DNA of 64,000 nt, taken from Pectobacterium atrosepticum. GTDB lineage: Bacteria; Pseudomonadota; Gammaproteobacteria; Enterobacterales; Enterobacteriaceae. Below, one piece after another: positions 1 through 8,935 of the stretch. The stretch lies in the NCBI GenBank assembly GCA_019056595.1, contig CP036163.1:2294001-2358000 (forward strand), given 5' to 3'. Numbering within the stretch: position 1 is the first letter of the stretch; each line of letters opens with the position of its first letter. The notes beneath the pieces are model-generated. The model was given only the letters and a program-made list of their open reading frames with translations, was not told the DNA's origin and searched no databases. The position numbers and the translations under genes were made by a program.

Positions 1-1537
1 ACACCACAGAATCGATCATCTGCGACACCGGAATAATGGCCGGGAACAGTTCTTCATAGCGATTCTGTATGTCGATATACATCTGCTTCTGTTTCTGAGG
101 ATCTTTCTCCAACAGCGCCTGATCGATCATGTCGTTCAAGGGTTTGTCGTAGAAAGACGTGCGCCAGCCTTGGAAGTTGGTCAGTTTGGCTTCGTCGCTG
201 TTATCGGGGTTATAGACAACAGAACGCAGGCTGGAGTGAGGATGCGGATCGACGCCACCGCCGCCGCGGCCAACCAGCATATCGAAGTTACGATCGCGCA
301 TCGCGCCGTAAACCTGATTACCGGTGCCGGAGATGATTTTGGCTTTGATACCCGCCTGTGCCAGCGTGGACTGTACCGACGTCGCCAGATTCAGGAACGG
401 CTGATCGGACAAGACACGCAGCGTGGTTTCAAATCCATTCGGGTAGCCCGCTTCGGCCAACAGCGCTTTGGCGCGCGGCACGTCTAGCTTGTAGCCAGGA
501 TCCGGCAACGTCGCATCCATCCCTTTTTGGATGGGGCGCTGATGATAGAAGCCATAGCCAAGCATCACCGTCTTATTGACGCCATCGTAATCAATCAGGT
601 AACGAACCGCTTCGCGCACTTTCGGTTTAGCGAAGTATTCATTTTTCAGGCTCATTGCAACGTAGTACAGCGTGCCTTTTTTCACCTCATCAACCACAAC
701 GTCTTTGTCTTGTTTCAGCGCGTTGATATCTGGCACAGACATCCCAGAGGCAACATCAATATCGCCTTTTTCAATCATCAGACGCAGCGCCTGTGATTCG
801 GTCATGTGGCGGAAAATCACGCGCCGCATTTTCGCGTCGCCCTGCCAGTTGTTCTCAACCTTGCTGATGCGCAGCACGTCTTTCGCCTGCCACACATCCA
901 GCTTAAACGGGCCAGAACCGGCTTCGTTCGTGGTCAGCCAGCCGTTACCCCAGTCACCGTTTTTCTCATGTTGCATGACCGTTTTGCTGTCCAGCACTGA
1001 GCCGCTACCCAACGTTGCCAGCGAATAGATCACCAGTTTGGGGTCGTTCGGTTTAGGCAGTTCAATTTCAACGGTGTTAGCGTCTTTGGCGCGGATCATT
1101 TTCTCCACGTTTTCCGCGGTGAAGCCGTAGGATTTCCACGTCGTGGCCTGAGCCATATTGAGGCTAAGCAAACGTTTCATCGACCAGGCGAAATCTTGTG
1201 CCGTTACGGGGTTACCGGAATGGAATTTGGCGTTGTCTACCAGATTGAAGGTAATGACATTGCCCGCATCATTGACGCTCCAGCTTTTCGCCAGAGAAGG
1301 CAGGATGTTACTCAGGTTGGCCGGGTCGAGCACCACCAGCGAGTCATAGAGATTGACGATAATGCCCACCACTTCATTACCGGTCATGGCGGCCGGGTCG
1401 AGTGAGAGCATGTTGTTCATGTTCATCCCAACGATCAGCTGATCGTCAGGGGTTTTTGCCGATAGAATGGCTGGTGTAGCGGCCATACAGAGTGAACCTA
1501 ACAGCAGGGTACGGAGTATTGCTCGTGCTTTCATCAT
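1..1537 (-). CDS. ABC transporter substrate-binding protein, family 5 (partial, 3' end off window)
   Basis: Reading the minus strand from 1537 gives an open frame to the window edge (about 512 codons, no stop seen). The start MMKARAILRTLLLGSLCMA is a signal peptide ending near ILSAKT. The mature part has family-5 (DppA/OppA/NikA-like) features: DDQLIVGMNMNNMLSLDPA near the N-terminus, FHSGNPVTAQDFAWS about residue 95, and a C-terminal QMYIDIQNRYEELFPAI stretch. Such proteins bind peptides, opines, nickel chelates or sugar acids in the periplasm for an ABC importer. The start has CTGGAG about 6 bases upstream. It lies 79 bp downstream of the enolase-family gene on the same strand, so the two are probably co-transcribed and the enzyme may act on the imported substrate. 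Permease and ATPase genes would lie off the left edge. The substrate cannot be told from sequence. Confidence 0.85.
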   Translation of the reverse strand, partial: MMKARAILRTLLLGSLCMAATPAILSAKTPDDQLIVGMNMNNMLSLDPAAMTGNEVVGIIVNLYDSLVVLDPANLSNILPSLAKSWSVNDAGNVITFNLVDNAKFHSGNPVTAQDFAWSMKRLLSLNMAQATTWKSYGFTAENVEKMIRAKDANTVEIELPKPNDPKLVIYSLATLGSGSVLDSKTVMQHEKNGDWGNGWLTTNEAGSGPFKLDVWQAKDVLRISKVENNWQGDAKMRRVIFRHMTESQALRLMIEKGDIDVASGMSVPDINALKQDKDVVVDEVKKGTLYYVAMSLKNEYFAKPKVREAVRYLIDYDGVNKTVMLGYGFYHQRPIQKGMDATLPDPGYKLDVPRAKALLAEAGYPNGFETTLRVLSDQPFLNLATSVQSTLAQAGIKAKIISGTGNQVYGAMRDRNFDMLVGRGGGGVDPHPHSSLRSVVYNPDNSDEAKLTNFQGWRTSFYDKPLNDMIDQALLEKDPQKQKQMYIDIQNRYEELFPAIIPVSQMIDSVV

Positions 1538-1616
1538 TATTCTCCAGGTGTGGGAGCATGGAAGACGACAACTTTTTATTTTTTAGGTAAGGCTATCTTT
1601 CAGATCGAACAAAAAA

Positions 1617-2771
1617 CTATTCTTTACTTAGGGTGTGCTCCTCAATCCAGTCAAAATTAATATCTTCTCCCAGCCCTGGACGTTGCGGCAGATGCACAAA
1701 GCCCTCGTCATCCATCGGATCGACAATCGAATTCAGATAAGCGGCAGGTTCGTCGTAATCGAGGAAAGGATGCAGCAATCCGCGTTCATACCAACGACAG
1801 TTTTTGATCGCTCCAACCACGTTGAGGTTTGGCGCACCGTTACCGTGAATTTCACAATCCATACCGAAGGATTCCGCCAGGCTCGCGACTTTCAGGCACG
1901 GCCAGAGACCACCTACGCCTTGCACGCCGGCGCGTAAAATGTCGCATGCGCCTTCTTTAACCCAGTCAGCACGGCTGAAATATTTACCTGACAGACTTTC
2001 CGGCCCGATCACATCGATATCCAGGCTCTTGGTCAGCCAGCTGTAGGATGCCATGCTCTGCTCTTCCATTGGCTCTTCAAACCAGGTGAAATCGAGCTTT
2101 TGCAGTTCACGACCGATGTATAGCGCATCGCTGCGGCTGTACCAATGGTAGCCATCCAGCATCAAGCAGACATCTGGGCCAACCGCTTCACGCACCGCCG
2201 CACAGGCTTTCACGTCGATCTTCGGGCTGGGTGCGAACGACACCGGAGGCATCCAGGTGTGCAACTTGATGGCTTTGTAGCCGCGCTGCACCAGCTTTTC
2301 TGCAAACTGGCCAAACTCCTCTGGCGTAGATAAACCGCCTTCCAACTCATCGCCACACATGGTACTGCCGTAAGCAGGGACTTTTTCACGATAGCCGCCG
2401 AGCAGTTTATGCACTGGCATGTTCAGCACGCGACCTTGCAGATCCCACAGTGCGGATTCCACAATCGACAGCGCGCGATCGGTCAGTTGGTTGGCGCTAC
2501 CGCGTTGCCAGTGCACCAGATCCTGCCAGAGGCGCTCACGGTCGAACGGGTTCTGCCCAATCAGCACTTTGCGGAAGAAAGCGTTAACGATATGAGGACG
2601 AATCACTTCCGGCGGAGCGAAAGCGTAACCTTTTTGGCCGCCATCCGCCGTGATGGTCAACAGCGCCATCTTGGCCTGATTCTCGGCTCCCGGGTGTGAA
2701 TGACCCGCACTGTCAGAAACTCGACGTGTGGGATAAGTGAAGACGGTGACATCAATTGATTCTATTTTCAC
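1617..2771 (-). CDS. Enolase-superfamily (mandelate racemase/muconate lactonizing type) enzyme, probable sugar-acid dehydratase
   Basis: The protein is 384 aa from a GTG start at 2771, preceded by GCAGGTAAC. An upstream ATG at 2798 has no ribosome site and adds nine residues unlike the family. The enolase-superfamily barrel is visible: a lysine motif at GYKAIKLHTW (about 170), metal ligands in CLMLDGYHW (Asp, about 208), WFEEPM (Glu, about 234) and VIGPES (Glu, about 260), then CEIHGNGAPN (His, about 310), which could be the catalytic base. The C-terminus GFVHLPQRPGLGEDINFDWI is typical of dehydratases in this superfamily. These enzymes abstract a proton alpha to a carboxylate, usually dehydrating or epimerising sugar acids. 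The gene sits directly upstream of a solute-binding protein gene, suggesting a catabolic operon. The exact substrate is unknown. Confidence 0.82.
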   Translation of the reverse strand: MKIESIDVTVFTYPTRRVSDSAGHSHPGAENQAKMALLTITADGGQKGYAFAPPEVIRPHIVNAFFRKVLIGQNPFDRERLWQDLVHWQRGSANQLTDRALSIVESALWDLQGRVLNMPVHKLLGGYREKVPAYGSTMCGDELEGGLSTPEEFGQFAEKLVQRGYKAIKLHTWMPPVSFAPSPKIDVKACAAVREAVGPDVCLMLDGYHWYSRSDALYIGRELQKLDFTWFEEPMEEQSMASYSWLTKSLDIDVIGPESLSGKYFSRADWVKEGACDILRAGVQGVGGLWPCLKVASLAESFGMDCEIHGNGAPNLNVVGAIKNCRWYERGLLHPFLDYDEPAAYLNSIVDPMDDEGFVHLPQRPGLGEDINFDWIEEHTLSKE

Positions 2772-3010
2772 GTTGTTACCTGCCTTGATGTTTAACACAA
2801 CTCATGTACGCGATTGCGAATGTAAGCCACATAAATAATTAAAGAAGAACTCCACTGACTGTGTTGGGGCGGTAGATAAAAAACACCGATATCTTTCTGG
2901 TACGACCTTATAAGTCGATCGGCATCACAAAAAAGAAATGATGTGCTAATTAAAAAAAAATAGCGTTTTATTTTCAATTATTAAGGTTGTTACGCCGTTA
3001 GTCATTAGGC

Positions 3011-3033
3011 AATTTCTTTCATATGAAGAAATT
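3011..3033. promoter_or_regulatory. Dyad AATTTCTT-N7-AAGAAATT upstream of the enolase/binding-protein operon
   Basis: Perfect 8-base inverted arms at 3011-3018 and 3026-3033 flank TCATATG. The dyad lies about 240 bp before the GTG start of the minus-strand enolase-family gene. It could be an operator; no regulator gene is visible nearby. Confidence 0.35.
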
Positions 3034-3047
3034 ATGCTGCGGATAAT

Positions 3048-3061
3048 TGTGCAATTGCACA
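3048..3061. promoter_or_regulatory. Perfect 14-bp palindrome, candidate operator
   Basis: TGTGCAATTGCACA is a perfect palindrome between the CRP-like site (3068-3083) and the 3011-3033 dyad, all upstream of the minus-strand enolase operon. Its position close to a likely promoter fits a specific repressor or activator site for sugar-acid catabolism. The regulator is not identified. Confidence 0.45.
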
Positions 3062-3067
3062 CAAAGT

Positions 3068-3083
3068 TGTGAGCATTATCACC
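3068..3083. promoter_or_regulatory. CRP-like site
   Basis: TGTGA-GCATTA-TCACC matches the CRP consensus TGTGA-N6-TCACA at 9 of 10 conserved positions, with A-rich flanks on both sides. It lies about 300 bp upstream of the minus-strand enolase gene and about 340 bp upstream of nirB, so the catabolic operon is the more likely target. Confidence 0.6.
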
Positions 3084-3306
3084 AGAAATATTCATATCCT
3101 TATTAAACAAATGGATAATCCCTTAGTTTTATTTTTAAGCATTCTGAAATGTGAATGATTGATGAAGGGGACGATTACTCTGATAGCGGATTGGCCGCTA
3201 ATCAGTCGGCTTCTGACCAAAAGCGTGCTATAGATCTCACTTTTACCCGTCATGAAAAACCTAACAAAAACCAAGACTTAATAAAAAATAAGCAAAATCA
3301 TCAAGA

Positions 3307-3376
3307 TACCCACAAAGAAGTATATAAAAGACAACTTGATATACATCAATAAGCGGCCCTTGTAGCGCGATAAGGT
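3307..3376 (+). promoter_or_regulatory. nirB promoter: NarL/NarP 7-2-7 site, FNR box, -10
   Basis: A perfect FNR palindrome TTGAT-ATAC-ATCAA is at 3336-3349 (centre 3342.5). Upstream, TACCCAC-AA-AGAAGTA at 3307-3322 is a 7-2-7 pair of NarL/NarP heptamers (6/7 and 7/7 to TACYYMT), centre 3314.5. A -10 TAAGGT at 3371-3376 places transcription start near 3384, so FNR would be at about -41.5 and NarL/NarP at about -69.5. This is the arrangement known for E. coli nirB, whose -10 I recall is also TAAGGT. Expression should therefore be anaerobic and nitrate/nitrite-induced. Confidence 0.88.
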
Positions 3377-3406
3377 AACCTCAGAAGAAGCAATTTTGAG
3401 GCAAAA

Positions 3407-5959
3407 ATGAACAAAGTCAGACTCGCTGTTATCGGTAACGGGATGGTTGGCCACCGTTTTATCGAAGAGTTGCTGGATAAGGCCCCAACGTCCACCTACG
3501 ATATTACCGTTTTTTGTGAAGAACCCCGCGTCGCCTACGATCGTGTCCACCTCTCTTCTTACTTCGCCCACCACACGGTAGAAGAGCTTTCTTTAGTACG
3601 CGAAGGCTATTACGAAAAGAATGGCGTTAAAATCCTGCTAGGTGAGCGCGCCATCACCATCAACCGCAGCGAAAAAGCCATTCACTCCAATTCCGGCCGT
3701 ACCGTGTATTACGACAAGCTCATCATGGCAACCGGCTCCTATCCCTGGATCCCTTCAATCAAAGGATCAAACGGACAAGACTGTTTCGTATACCGCACCA
3801 TTGAAGATCTAAACGCCATCGAAAACTGCGCCCGCCGCAGCAAACGCGGTGCGGTGATCGGCGGGGGGTTATTAGGTCTGGAAGCGGCTGGCGCACTGAA
3901 ACACCTTGGCGTGGAAACTCACGTCATTGAGTTCGCCCCTGTGCTCATGGCTGAGCAGTTGGATGCACAGGGTGGTGCCCTGCTGCAACGCAAGATTGAA
4001 AACATGGGTGTGCGAGTGCATACCGGCAAGAATACGCAGGCCATTCAGCATTCTGGTCTGGAAAACCGTAAGACGATGGTGTTTGCCGATGGCAGCACGC
4101 TGGAAGTCGACTTTATCGTGTTCTCTACCGGTATCCGTGCGCAGGACAAACTGGCACGCCAGTGTGCGCTAGAGATCGGCCCACGTGGCGGTATCGCCAT
4201 TAACGACTGGTGCCAAACTTCCGACCCTGACGTCTACGCCATCGGCGAATGTGCCGCCTGGCAGGGAAGACCCTTTGGTCTGGTTGCGCCCGGCTACAAA
4301 ATGGCACAGGTTACTGTCGACCACCTGTTAGGGCATGAAAACCGATTCCAGGGTGCCGATATGAGCGCCAAGCTCAAGCTAATGGGTGTCGATGTCGGTG
4401 GGATTGGCGACGCACACGGCCATACGCCAGGCGCACGCAGCTATATGTGGCTGGATGAAAACAAAGAAACCTACAAACGTCTGATCGTCAGCGCTGATAA
4501 CAAAACGTTACTCGGTGCCGTACTGGTCGGCGACACGCGGGATTACGGCAACCTGCTGCAATTCATGCTGAACAAGATCCCGCTGCCGGATTCCCCTGAA
4601 GCACTGATTCTTCCGGCTACGGCAGGCAGTGCGAAACCGACGCTGGGGGTCGATGCACTACCGGAAAGTGCGCAAATCTGCTCCTGCTTCGACGTGTCCA
4701 AAGGCGACATCATCAAAGCGATTAACGGCGGCTGTCATACCGTCGCGGCGCTTAAGGAAACCACCAAAGCCGGTACCGGCTGCGGCGGCTGTATTCCGCT
4801 GCTGACACAGGTATTGAATGCGGAACTCAGCAAGCAAGGGATTGAAGTCAATAATCACCTGTGCGAGCACTTTGCCTATTCACGCCAAGAGCTGTACCAC
4901 CTGATCCAAATCGAAAAAATCAAAACGTTCGATCAACTGCTGGAAAAACACGGTTCAGGCTACGGCTGTGAGGTCTGTAAACCGACCGTCGCGTCTCTGC
5001 TGGCTTCCTGCTGGAACGAATACGTGCTCAAGCCGCAGCACACGCCGTTGCAGGATTCCAACGATAACTTCCTCGGTAATATACAGAAAGACGGCACCTA
5101 TTCCGTCATCCCACGCTCCGCTGGCGGAGAGATCACACCAGACGGGCTGATCGCCATTGGTCGCATTGCGAAGCAATATAATCTGTACACCAAAATGACC
5201 GGTTCTCAGCGCATGGCGCTATTTGGCGTACAAAAAGACGACCTCCCTGACGTATGGGCTCAGCTCATCGAAGCCGGATTTGAAACAGGCCACGCCTACG
5301 CCAAGGCGCTACGTATGGCAAAAACCTGCGTCGGCAGCACCTGGTGCCGTTTTGGCGTCGGCGACAGCGTGGGCTTTGGCGTCGAGCTGGAAAACCGCTA
5401 CAAAGGTATCCGCACTCCGCACAAAATGAAATTTGGCGTCTCCGGCTGCACGCGGGAATGTGCAGAAGCACAGGGTAAAGACGTGGGAATTATCGCCACC
5501 GAAAAAGGCTGGAACCTCTATGTATGCGGCAACGGCGGGATGAAACCGCGTCATGCCGACCTGCTGGAAGCCGATCTGGACCGCGAGACCTTAGTCCGCT
5601 ATCTGGACCGCTTCATGATGTTCTACATCCGTACGGCCGATAAGCTCCAGCGTACGTCCGTCTGGCTGGATAACCTCGAAGGCGGCATCGACTATCTGCG
5701 CAATGTGATTGTGAAAGACAAGCTGGGCATTAACGATCAGCTTGAAGCCGATATCGCACGGCTGCGAGAAGGCTATATCTGCGAATGGCAGGCGACGCTG
5801 GAAGATCCTGAAGCACAGAAACGCTTTGCTCACTTCATTAACAGCCCAGAACGTGACCCGAATGTGCAAATGGTGGGTGAACGTCAACAACACCGTCCGG
5901 CGCGCCCTGCCGAGCGCATTCCGGTGAAACAGATTGAACTGGAAGGGGAAAGCGCATGA
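3407..5959 (+). CDS. nirB: NADH-dependent assimilatory/respiratory-type nitrite reductase, large subunit
   Basis: 850 aa, close to E. coli NirB (847). It reduces nitrite to ammonium in the cytoplasm with NADH, using FAD, an iron-sulfur centre and siroheme. Domains in order: N-terminal FAD/NAD(P) oxidoreductase with AVIGNGMVG (residue 7 on) and a second Rossmann motif GAVIGGGLLGLEAAG (about 148); a BFD-like [2Fe-2S] domain with CSC about 425 and GTGCGGC about 458; then the sulfite/nitrite reductase ferredoxin-like and siroheme domains, with cysteines at TCVGSTWC (about 641, 647) and GCTRECAE (about 681, 685) ligating the 4Fe-4S/siroheme centre. The ribosome site is TTTTGAGGC. Its stop overlaps nirD by 4 bp, and cysG downstream supplies siroheme. 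Confidence 0.97.
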   Translation: MNKVRLAVIGNGMVGHRFIEELLDKAPTSTYDITVFCEEPRVAYDRVHLSSYFAHHTVEELSLVREGYYEKNGVKILLGERAITINRSEKAIHSNSGRTVYYDKLIMATGSYPWIPSIKGSNGQDCFVYRTIEDLNAIENCARRSKRGAVIGGGLLGLEAAGALKHLGVETHVIEFAPVLMAEQLDAQGGALLQRKIENMGVRVHTGKNTQAIQHSGLENRKTMVFADGSTLEVDFIVFSTGIRAQDKLARQCALEIGPRGGIAINDWCQTSDPDVYAIGECAAWQGRPFGLVAPGYKMAQVTVDHLLGHENRFQGADMSAKLKLMGVDVGGIGDAHGHTPGARSYMWLDENKETYKRLIVSADNKTLLGAVLVGDTRDYGNLLQFMLNKIPLPDSPEALILPATAGSAKPTLGVDALPESAQICSCFDVSKGDIIKAINGGCHTVAALKETTKAGTGCGGCIPLLTQVLNAELSKQGIEVNNHLCEHFAYSRQELYHLIQIEKIKTFDQLLEKHGSGYGCEVCKPTVASLLASCWNEYVLKPQHTPLQDSNDNFLGNIQKDGTYSVIPRSAGGEITPDGLIAIGRIAKQYNLYTKMTGSQRMALFGVQKDDLPDVWAQLIEAGFETGHAYAKALRMAKTCVGSTWCRFGVGDSVGFGVELENRYKGIRTPHKMKFGVSGCTRECAEAQGKDVGIIATEKGWNLYVCGNGGMKPRHADLLEADLDRETLVRYLDRFMMFYIRTADKLQRTSVWLDNLEGGIDYLRNVIVKDKLGINDQLEADIARLREGYICEWQATLEDPEAQKRFAHFINSPERDPNVQMVGERQQHRPARPAERIPVKQIELEGESA

Positions 5960-6324
5960 GCCAGTGGACAACCGTATGTAAGTTAGACGACATCCTGCCC
6001 GGCACTGGCGTTTGCGCCCTCGTCGAGCAGCAACAGATTGCCGTGTTCCGCCCACGTAACGATCAGCAGGTTTACGCCATCAGCAATATCGATCCGTTCG
6101 CGCAGGCGAGCGTATTAAGTCGCGGGATAGTGGGCGAGCATCAGGACGATCTTTGGGTCGCAAGCCCATTGAAAAAACAGCATTTCCGCCTTTATGATGG
6201 CTTCTGTCTGGAGGATGGAGCCTATTCTGTTGCAGCTTATGATACTCAGGTAACAAACGGTAATGTGCAAATATCTATCGCAGACCGTGACATCGCGGTT
6301 GATAATAGCCAACCATTACCCTAA
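5956..6324 (+). CDS. nirD: Nitrite reductase (NADH) small subunit
   Basis: 122 aa, slightly longer than E. coli NirD (108). It is a Rieske-fold small subunit that lacks the iron-sulfur ligands: no CxH/CxxH pair is present. It has the expected VCALVEQQQIAVFRP and VYAISNIDPFAQASVLSRGIV segments and ends after PLKKQHFRLYDGFCLEDG with an extra tail. The start codon overlaps the nirB stop (ATGA), indicating translational coupling. It works as a complex with NirB. Confidence 0.95.
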   Translation: MSQWTTVCKLDDILPGTGVCALVEQQQIAVFRPRNDQQVYAISNIDPFAQASVLSRGIVGEHQDDLWVASPLKKQHFRLYDGFCLEDGAYSVAAYDTQVTNGNVQISIADRDIAVDNSQPLP

Positions 6325-6350
6325 TAACCTGAGCTTTCAAGAGGCGTTAC

Positions 6351-7730
6351 ATGGATTACCTGCCAATATTCTGTCAGTTGCACGATAAACCTTGTCTATT
6401 GGTAGGAGGGGGTGAAATAGCCGAGCGTAAAGCCCGGCTATTGCTGGATGCTGGCGCAGTGATTACCGTCAATGCGCTCGATTTTAACGATCAATTTCGA
6501 GCGTGGGAGCAGGATGCTCAATTAACACTGGTACACGGCACCTTCGATCCCACGTTACTGGACAAGGTGTGGCTGGTGATTGCCGCCACCGACGATCAGG
6601 ACGTCAATAACCATGTCTATGCCAGCGCCAGTGAACGCCGGATTTTCTGTAACGTAGTGGATTCACCAGAACGCGCCAGCTTCATTATGCCGTCGATCAT
6701 TGATCGTTCACCGCTGATGGTCGCGGTGTCTTCTGGCGGTGCCGCACCGGTATTGGCTCGACTACTGCGGGAAAAACTGGAAAGTATTCTGCCGCAAAAT
6801 CTCGGTAAGCTGGCGACATACGCAGGCGAATTGCGCAGTCGGGTCAAAAGCCGGTTCCGCAATATGAGCGCGCGCCGTCGCTTCTGGGAAAAGCTCTTCG
6901 TACACGATCGGCTGGCGCAGGCGCTGGCAAACGACAATAGCCAAAGCGTTAACCAACTGACGGAACTGCTTTTCTCCGCGCCGCTTGATGACCGGGGTGA
7001 GGTGACGCTGGTCGGCGCCGGGCCGGGCGACGCAGGATTACTGACGCTGAAAGGGCTACAGCATCTCCAGCAGGCCGACATCGTCGTTTACGATCGACTG
7101 GTATCGAAAGAGATTCTCAATCTGTCACGCCGTGACGCCGAGCGAATCTTCGTCGGCAAAGCCTCTGGCTATCACAGCGTTCCTCAGGATCAAATCAATC
7201 AGTTGCTGGAAGAAAAGGCACGCGCCGGTCATCGGGTCGTCAGGCTGAAAGGCGGCGACCCCTTTATCTTCGGCCGTGGTGCCGAAGAGCTGGAATACCT
7301 GCAACAGGCGGGCATACCGTTCTCCGTCGTCCCCGGTATTACTGCCGCGTCGGGCTGTTCAGCCTACAGCGGTATCCCACTCACCCATCGCGATCACTCG
7401 CAGGGCGTCAGGCTGATCACCGGACACGTCAAGCACGACACCGATCTGGACTGGTCCAGCCTCGCAGCGGAAAAACAGACGCTGGTGTTTTACATGGGCC
7501 TTCAGCAGGCTGAGCACATTCAAAGTAAGCTCATCGAACAGCAGTTACCGGAAACCGTGCCTGTCGCGATTATCGAAAACGGCACCTCAACCAAACAGCG
7601 CGTGCTGAGTGGACAGCTCTCCCAACTGGGCGAATTAGCACAGCGGGCCAGCAGCCCAAGTTTGATCATCATCGGCAACGTTGTCGGGCTGCGGGAAAAA
7701 TTGAGCTGGTTCTCTGACCAGACAGCATAA
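6351..7730 (+). CDS. cysG: Siroheme synthase (SUMT, precorrin-2 dehydrogenase, sirohydrochlorin ferrochelatase)
   Basis: 459 aa (E. coli CysG 457). The N-terminal dehydrogenase/ferrochelatase domain begins [21 protein letters not shown], with the NAD-binding [18 protein letters not shown]. The C-terminal uroporphyrinogen III methyltransferase domain starts near 217 with [18 protein letters not shown] and contains [16 protein letters not shown] and [10 protein letters not shown]. It makes siroheme for NirB and for sulfite reductase. It is the third gene of the operon, 26 bp after nirD. In E. coli nirC (nitrite channel) sits between nirD and cysG; it is absent here. A hairpin follows at 7755. 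Confidence 0.97.
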   Translation: MDYLPIFCQLHDKPCLLVGGGEIAERKARLLLDAGAVITVNALDFNDQFRAWEQDAQLTLVHGTFDPTLLDKVWLVIAATDDQDVNNHVYASASERRIFCNVVDSPERASFIMPSIIDRSPLMVAVSSGGAAPVLARLLREKLESILPQNLGKLATYAGELRSRVKSRFRNMSARRRFWEKLFVHDRLAQALANDNSQSVNQLTELLFSAPLDDRGEVTLVGAGPGDAGLLTLKGLQHLQQADIVVYDRLVSKEILNLSRRDAERIFVGKASGYHSVPQDQINQLLEEKARAGHRVVRLKGGDPFIFGRGAEELEYLQQAGIPFSVVPGITAASGCSAYSGIPLTHRDHSQGVRLITGHVKHDTDLDWSSLAAEKQTLVFYMGLQQAEHIQSKLIEQQLPETVPVAIIENGTSTKQRVLSGQLSQLGELAQRASSPSLIIIGNVVGLREKLSWFSDQTA

Positions 7731-7754
7731 TCCTCTCCCTACCACCCTACTCAC

Positions 7755-7784
7755 CCGCTATCCGTTCTGCCGGATAGCGGTTAT
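7755..7784 (+). terminator. Terminator-like hairpin after cysG
   Basis: A perfect 10-bp stem, CCGCTATCCG / CGGATAGCGG with a 6-base loop, begins 24 bp after the cysG stop and is followed by TTATT. The U-tract is short, so efficiency is uncertain. Confidence 0.65.
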
Positions 7785-8218
7785 TGCACCATCATAATGC
7801 AACGCCCCGCCAGATAGCATAACAATGCACTATATTGAACATACTCCCTTACAAAATGTCACTTTAATGCTTTACCGCAGGCCACATCTGCCTTATTTTG
7901 ACTAAAACAAAACCCATTAATAAGCAGACTATATGAATAAATAATCAATAATCGTTTACATAAAACGTGGCCCGACTATTGCTTAGCTTTTTAATAGATT
8001 CGCGGCACGACCTCTGAATCGTTCCTATCGAACCGATTTCATCGTCAAGCCATCGTGGTTTATCGAAATTAATGCCTCATCGAATGAGTACATATCGAAG
8101 GGTGATACATCGCGTCATTACGTATTTCTACTTTCGTTCCTGAACGGAGTATGTAGTCCTCTCATCACAAAAACAGTTCTGTTCAGCAGAACAATAAGCA
8201 AGCAGTTTGGAGTCACTT
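7785..8218. other. Intergenic region before the amino-acid ABC operon
   Basis: 434 bp without a credible gene. The first 250 bp are AT-rich. Two small dyads are visible: CTCAT-CGA-ATGAG near 8077, and GTTCTG-N5-CAGAAC at 8176-8192, just before the ribosome site of the first permease gene. The latter could form a leader hairpin. I cannot assign a promoter with confidence. Confidence 0.4.
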
Positions 8219-8935
8219 GTGGAAGACGTTACTTTCTGGCAGCTCATCAGTTTTGGTGAACATGGCTGGGGGAAATTATTACTAATCGGGGCAGGAATGA
8301 CGCTCGCACTGGCGATCGGCGGCTTCCTGCTGGGGGCGGTGATCGGCACGATCGGTGCCTGGTCCAAAATTTGCGGCAATCGCCCCGTGCGCTATCTGGC
8401 TGACGGCTACACCACCCTCATCCGTGGCGTCCCCGACCTACTCATCATCTACCTGCTATATTTCGGCGGCAGCTCTGCGTTAACCCTGCTCGCCAAACTG
8501 TTTGGCAGCAATGAGTTCTTTGGCTTTCCTGGCTTCCTCGCCGGGGTAATCGCCGTCGGCATTTCCTCCGGTGCGCAGCAGACAGAAGTCTATCGCGGCG
8601 CGTTCTACGCCGTCTCCAAAGGGGAAATTGAGGCCGCCAAAGCCTGCGGTATGCCAACGTTACTGCGCCTGCGCCGCATCATCGTACCGCTCCTGCTGCG
8701 CCACGCGATCCCCCCACTCGGCAACGTGTGGCAGCTGGTGTTGAAAACCTCCGCACTGGTTTCCGTTACCGGCGTCGCTGAACTATTGACGCAGGCGCAA
8801 ACTGGCGCAGGCTCTACTGGCAAACCGTTTGATTTCTTCATGGCGGCCGCGCTGCTGTATCTGGCTATTTCAATCTGTTCCGGCTGGATTATGCGCCGTG
8901 CTGAGTCTCATTATTCCCGGGGTGTGAAACGCTGA
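8219..8935 (+). CDS. Polar amino-acid ABC transporter permease (HisQ/ArtQ-like)
   Basis: 238 aa from a GTG at 8219. A TTG at 8207 is in frame, but the GGAG that serves as ribosome site (8209-8212) overlaps that TTG, so GTG is preferred. It is an inner-membrane protein with about five hydrophobic segments and the HAAT-family permease loop EIEAAKACGMPTLLRLRRIIVPL (EAA motif) near residue 142. N-terminal segments read LLLIGAGMTLALAIGGFLLG and GVPDLLIIYLLYF. It pairs with the next permease to form the channel for a HisJ-like binding protein encoded downstream. The stop overlaps the next start by one base (TGATG). The specificity is probably for an amino acid or a small amide; it cannot be fixed from sequence. 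Confidence 0.92.
   Translation: MEDVTFWQLISFGEHGWGKLLLIGAGMTLALAIGGFLLGAVIGTIGAWSKICGNRPVRYLADGYTTLIRGVPDLLIIYLLYFGGSSALTLLAKLFGSNEFFGFPGFLAGVIAVGISSGAQQTEVYRGAFYAVSKGEIEAAKACGMPTLLRLRRIIVPLLLRHAIPPLGNVWQLVLKTSALVSVTGVAELLTQAQTGAGSTGKPFDFFMAAALLYLAISICSGWIMRRAESHYSRGVKR

Noticed and set aside
2792-2977. 61-codon minus-strand frame upstream of the enolase gene
   Set aside because: Lies in the AT-rich leader, has no ribosome site and no protein-like conservation features.
5591-6055. 154-codon minus-strand frame across nirB/nirD
   Set aside because: Antisense to two well-conserved coding sequences; composition follows the shadow frame.
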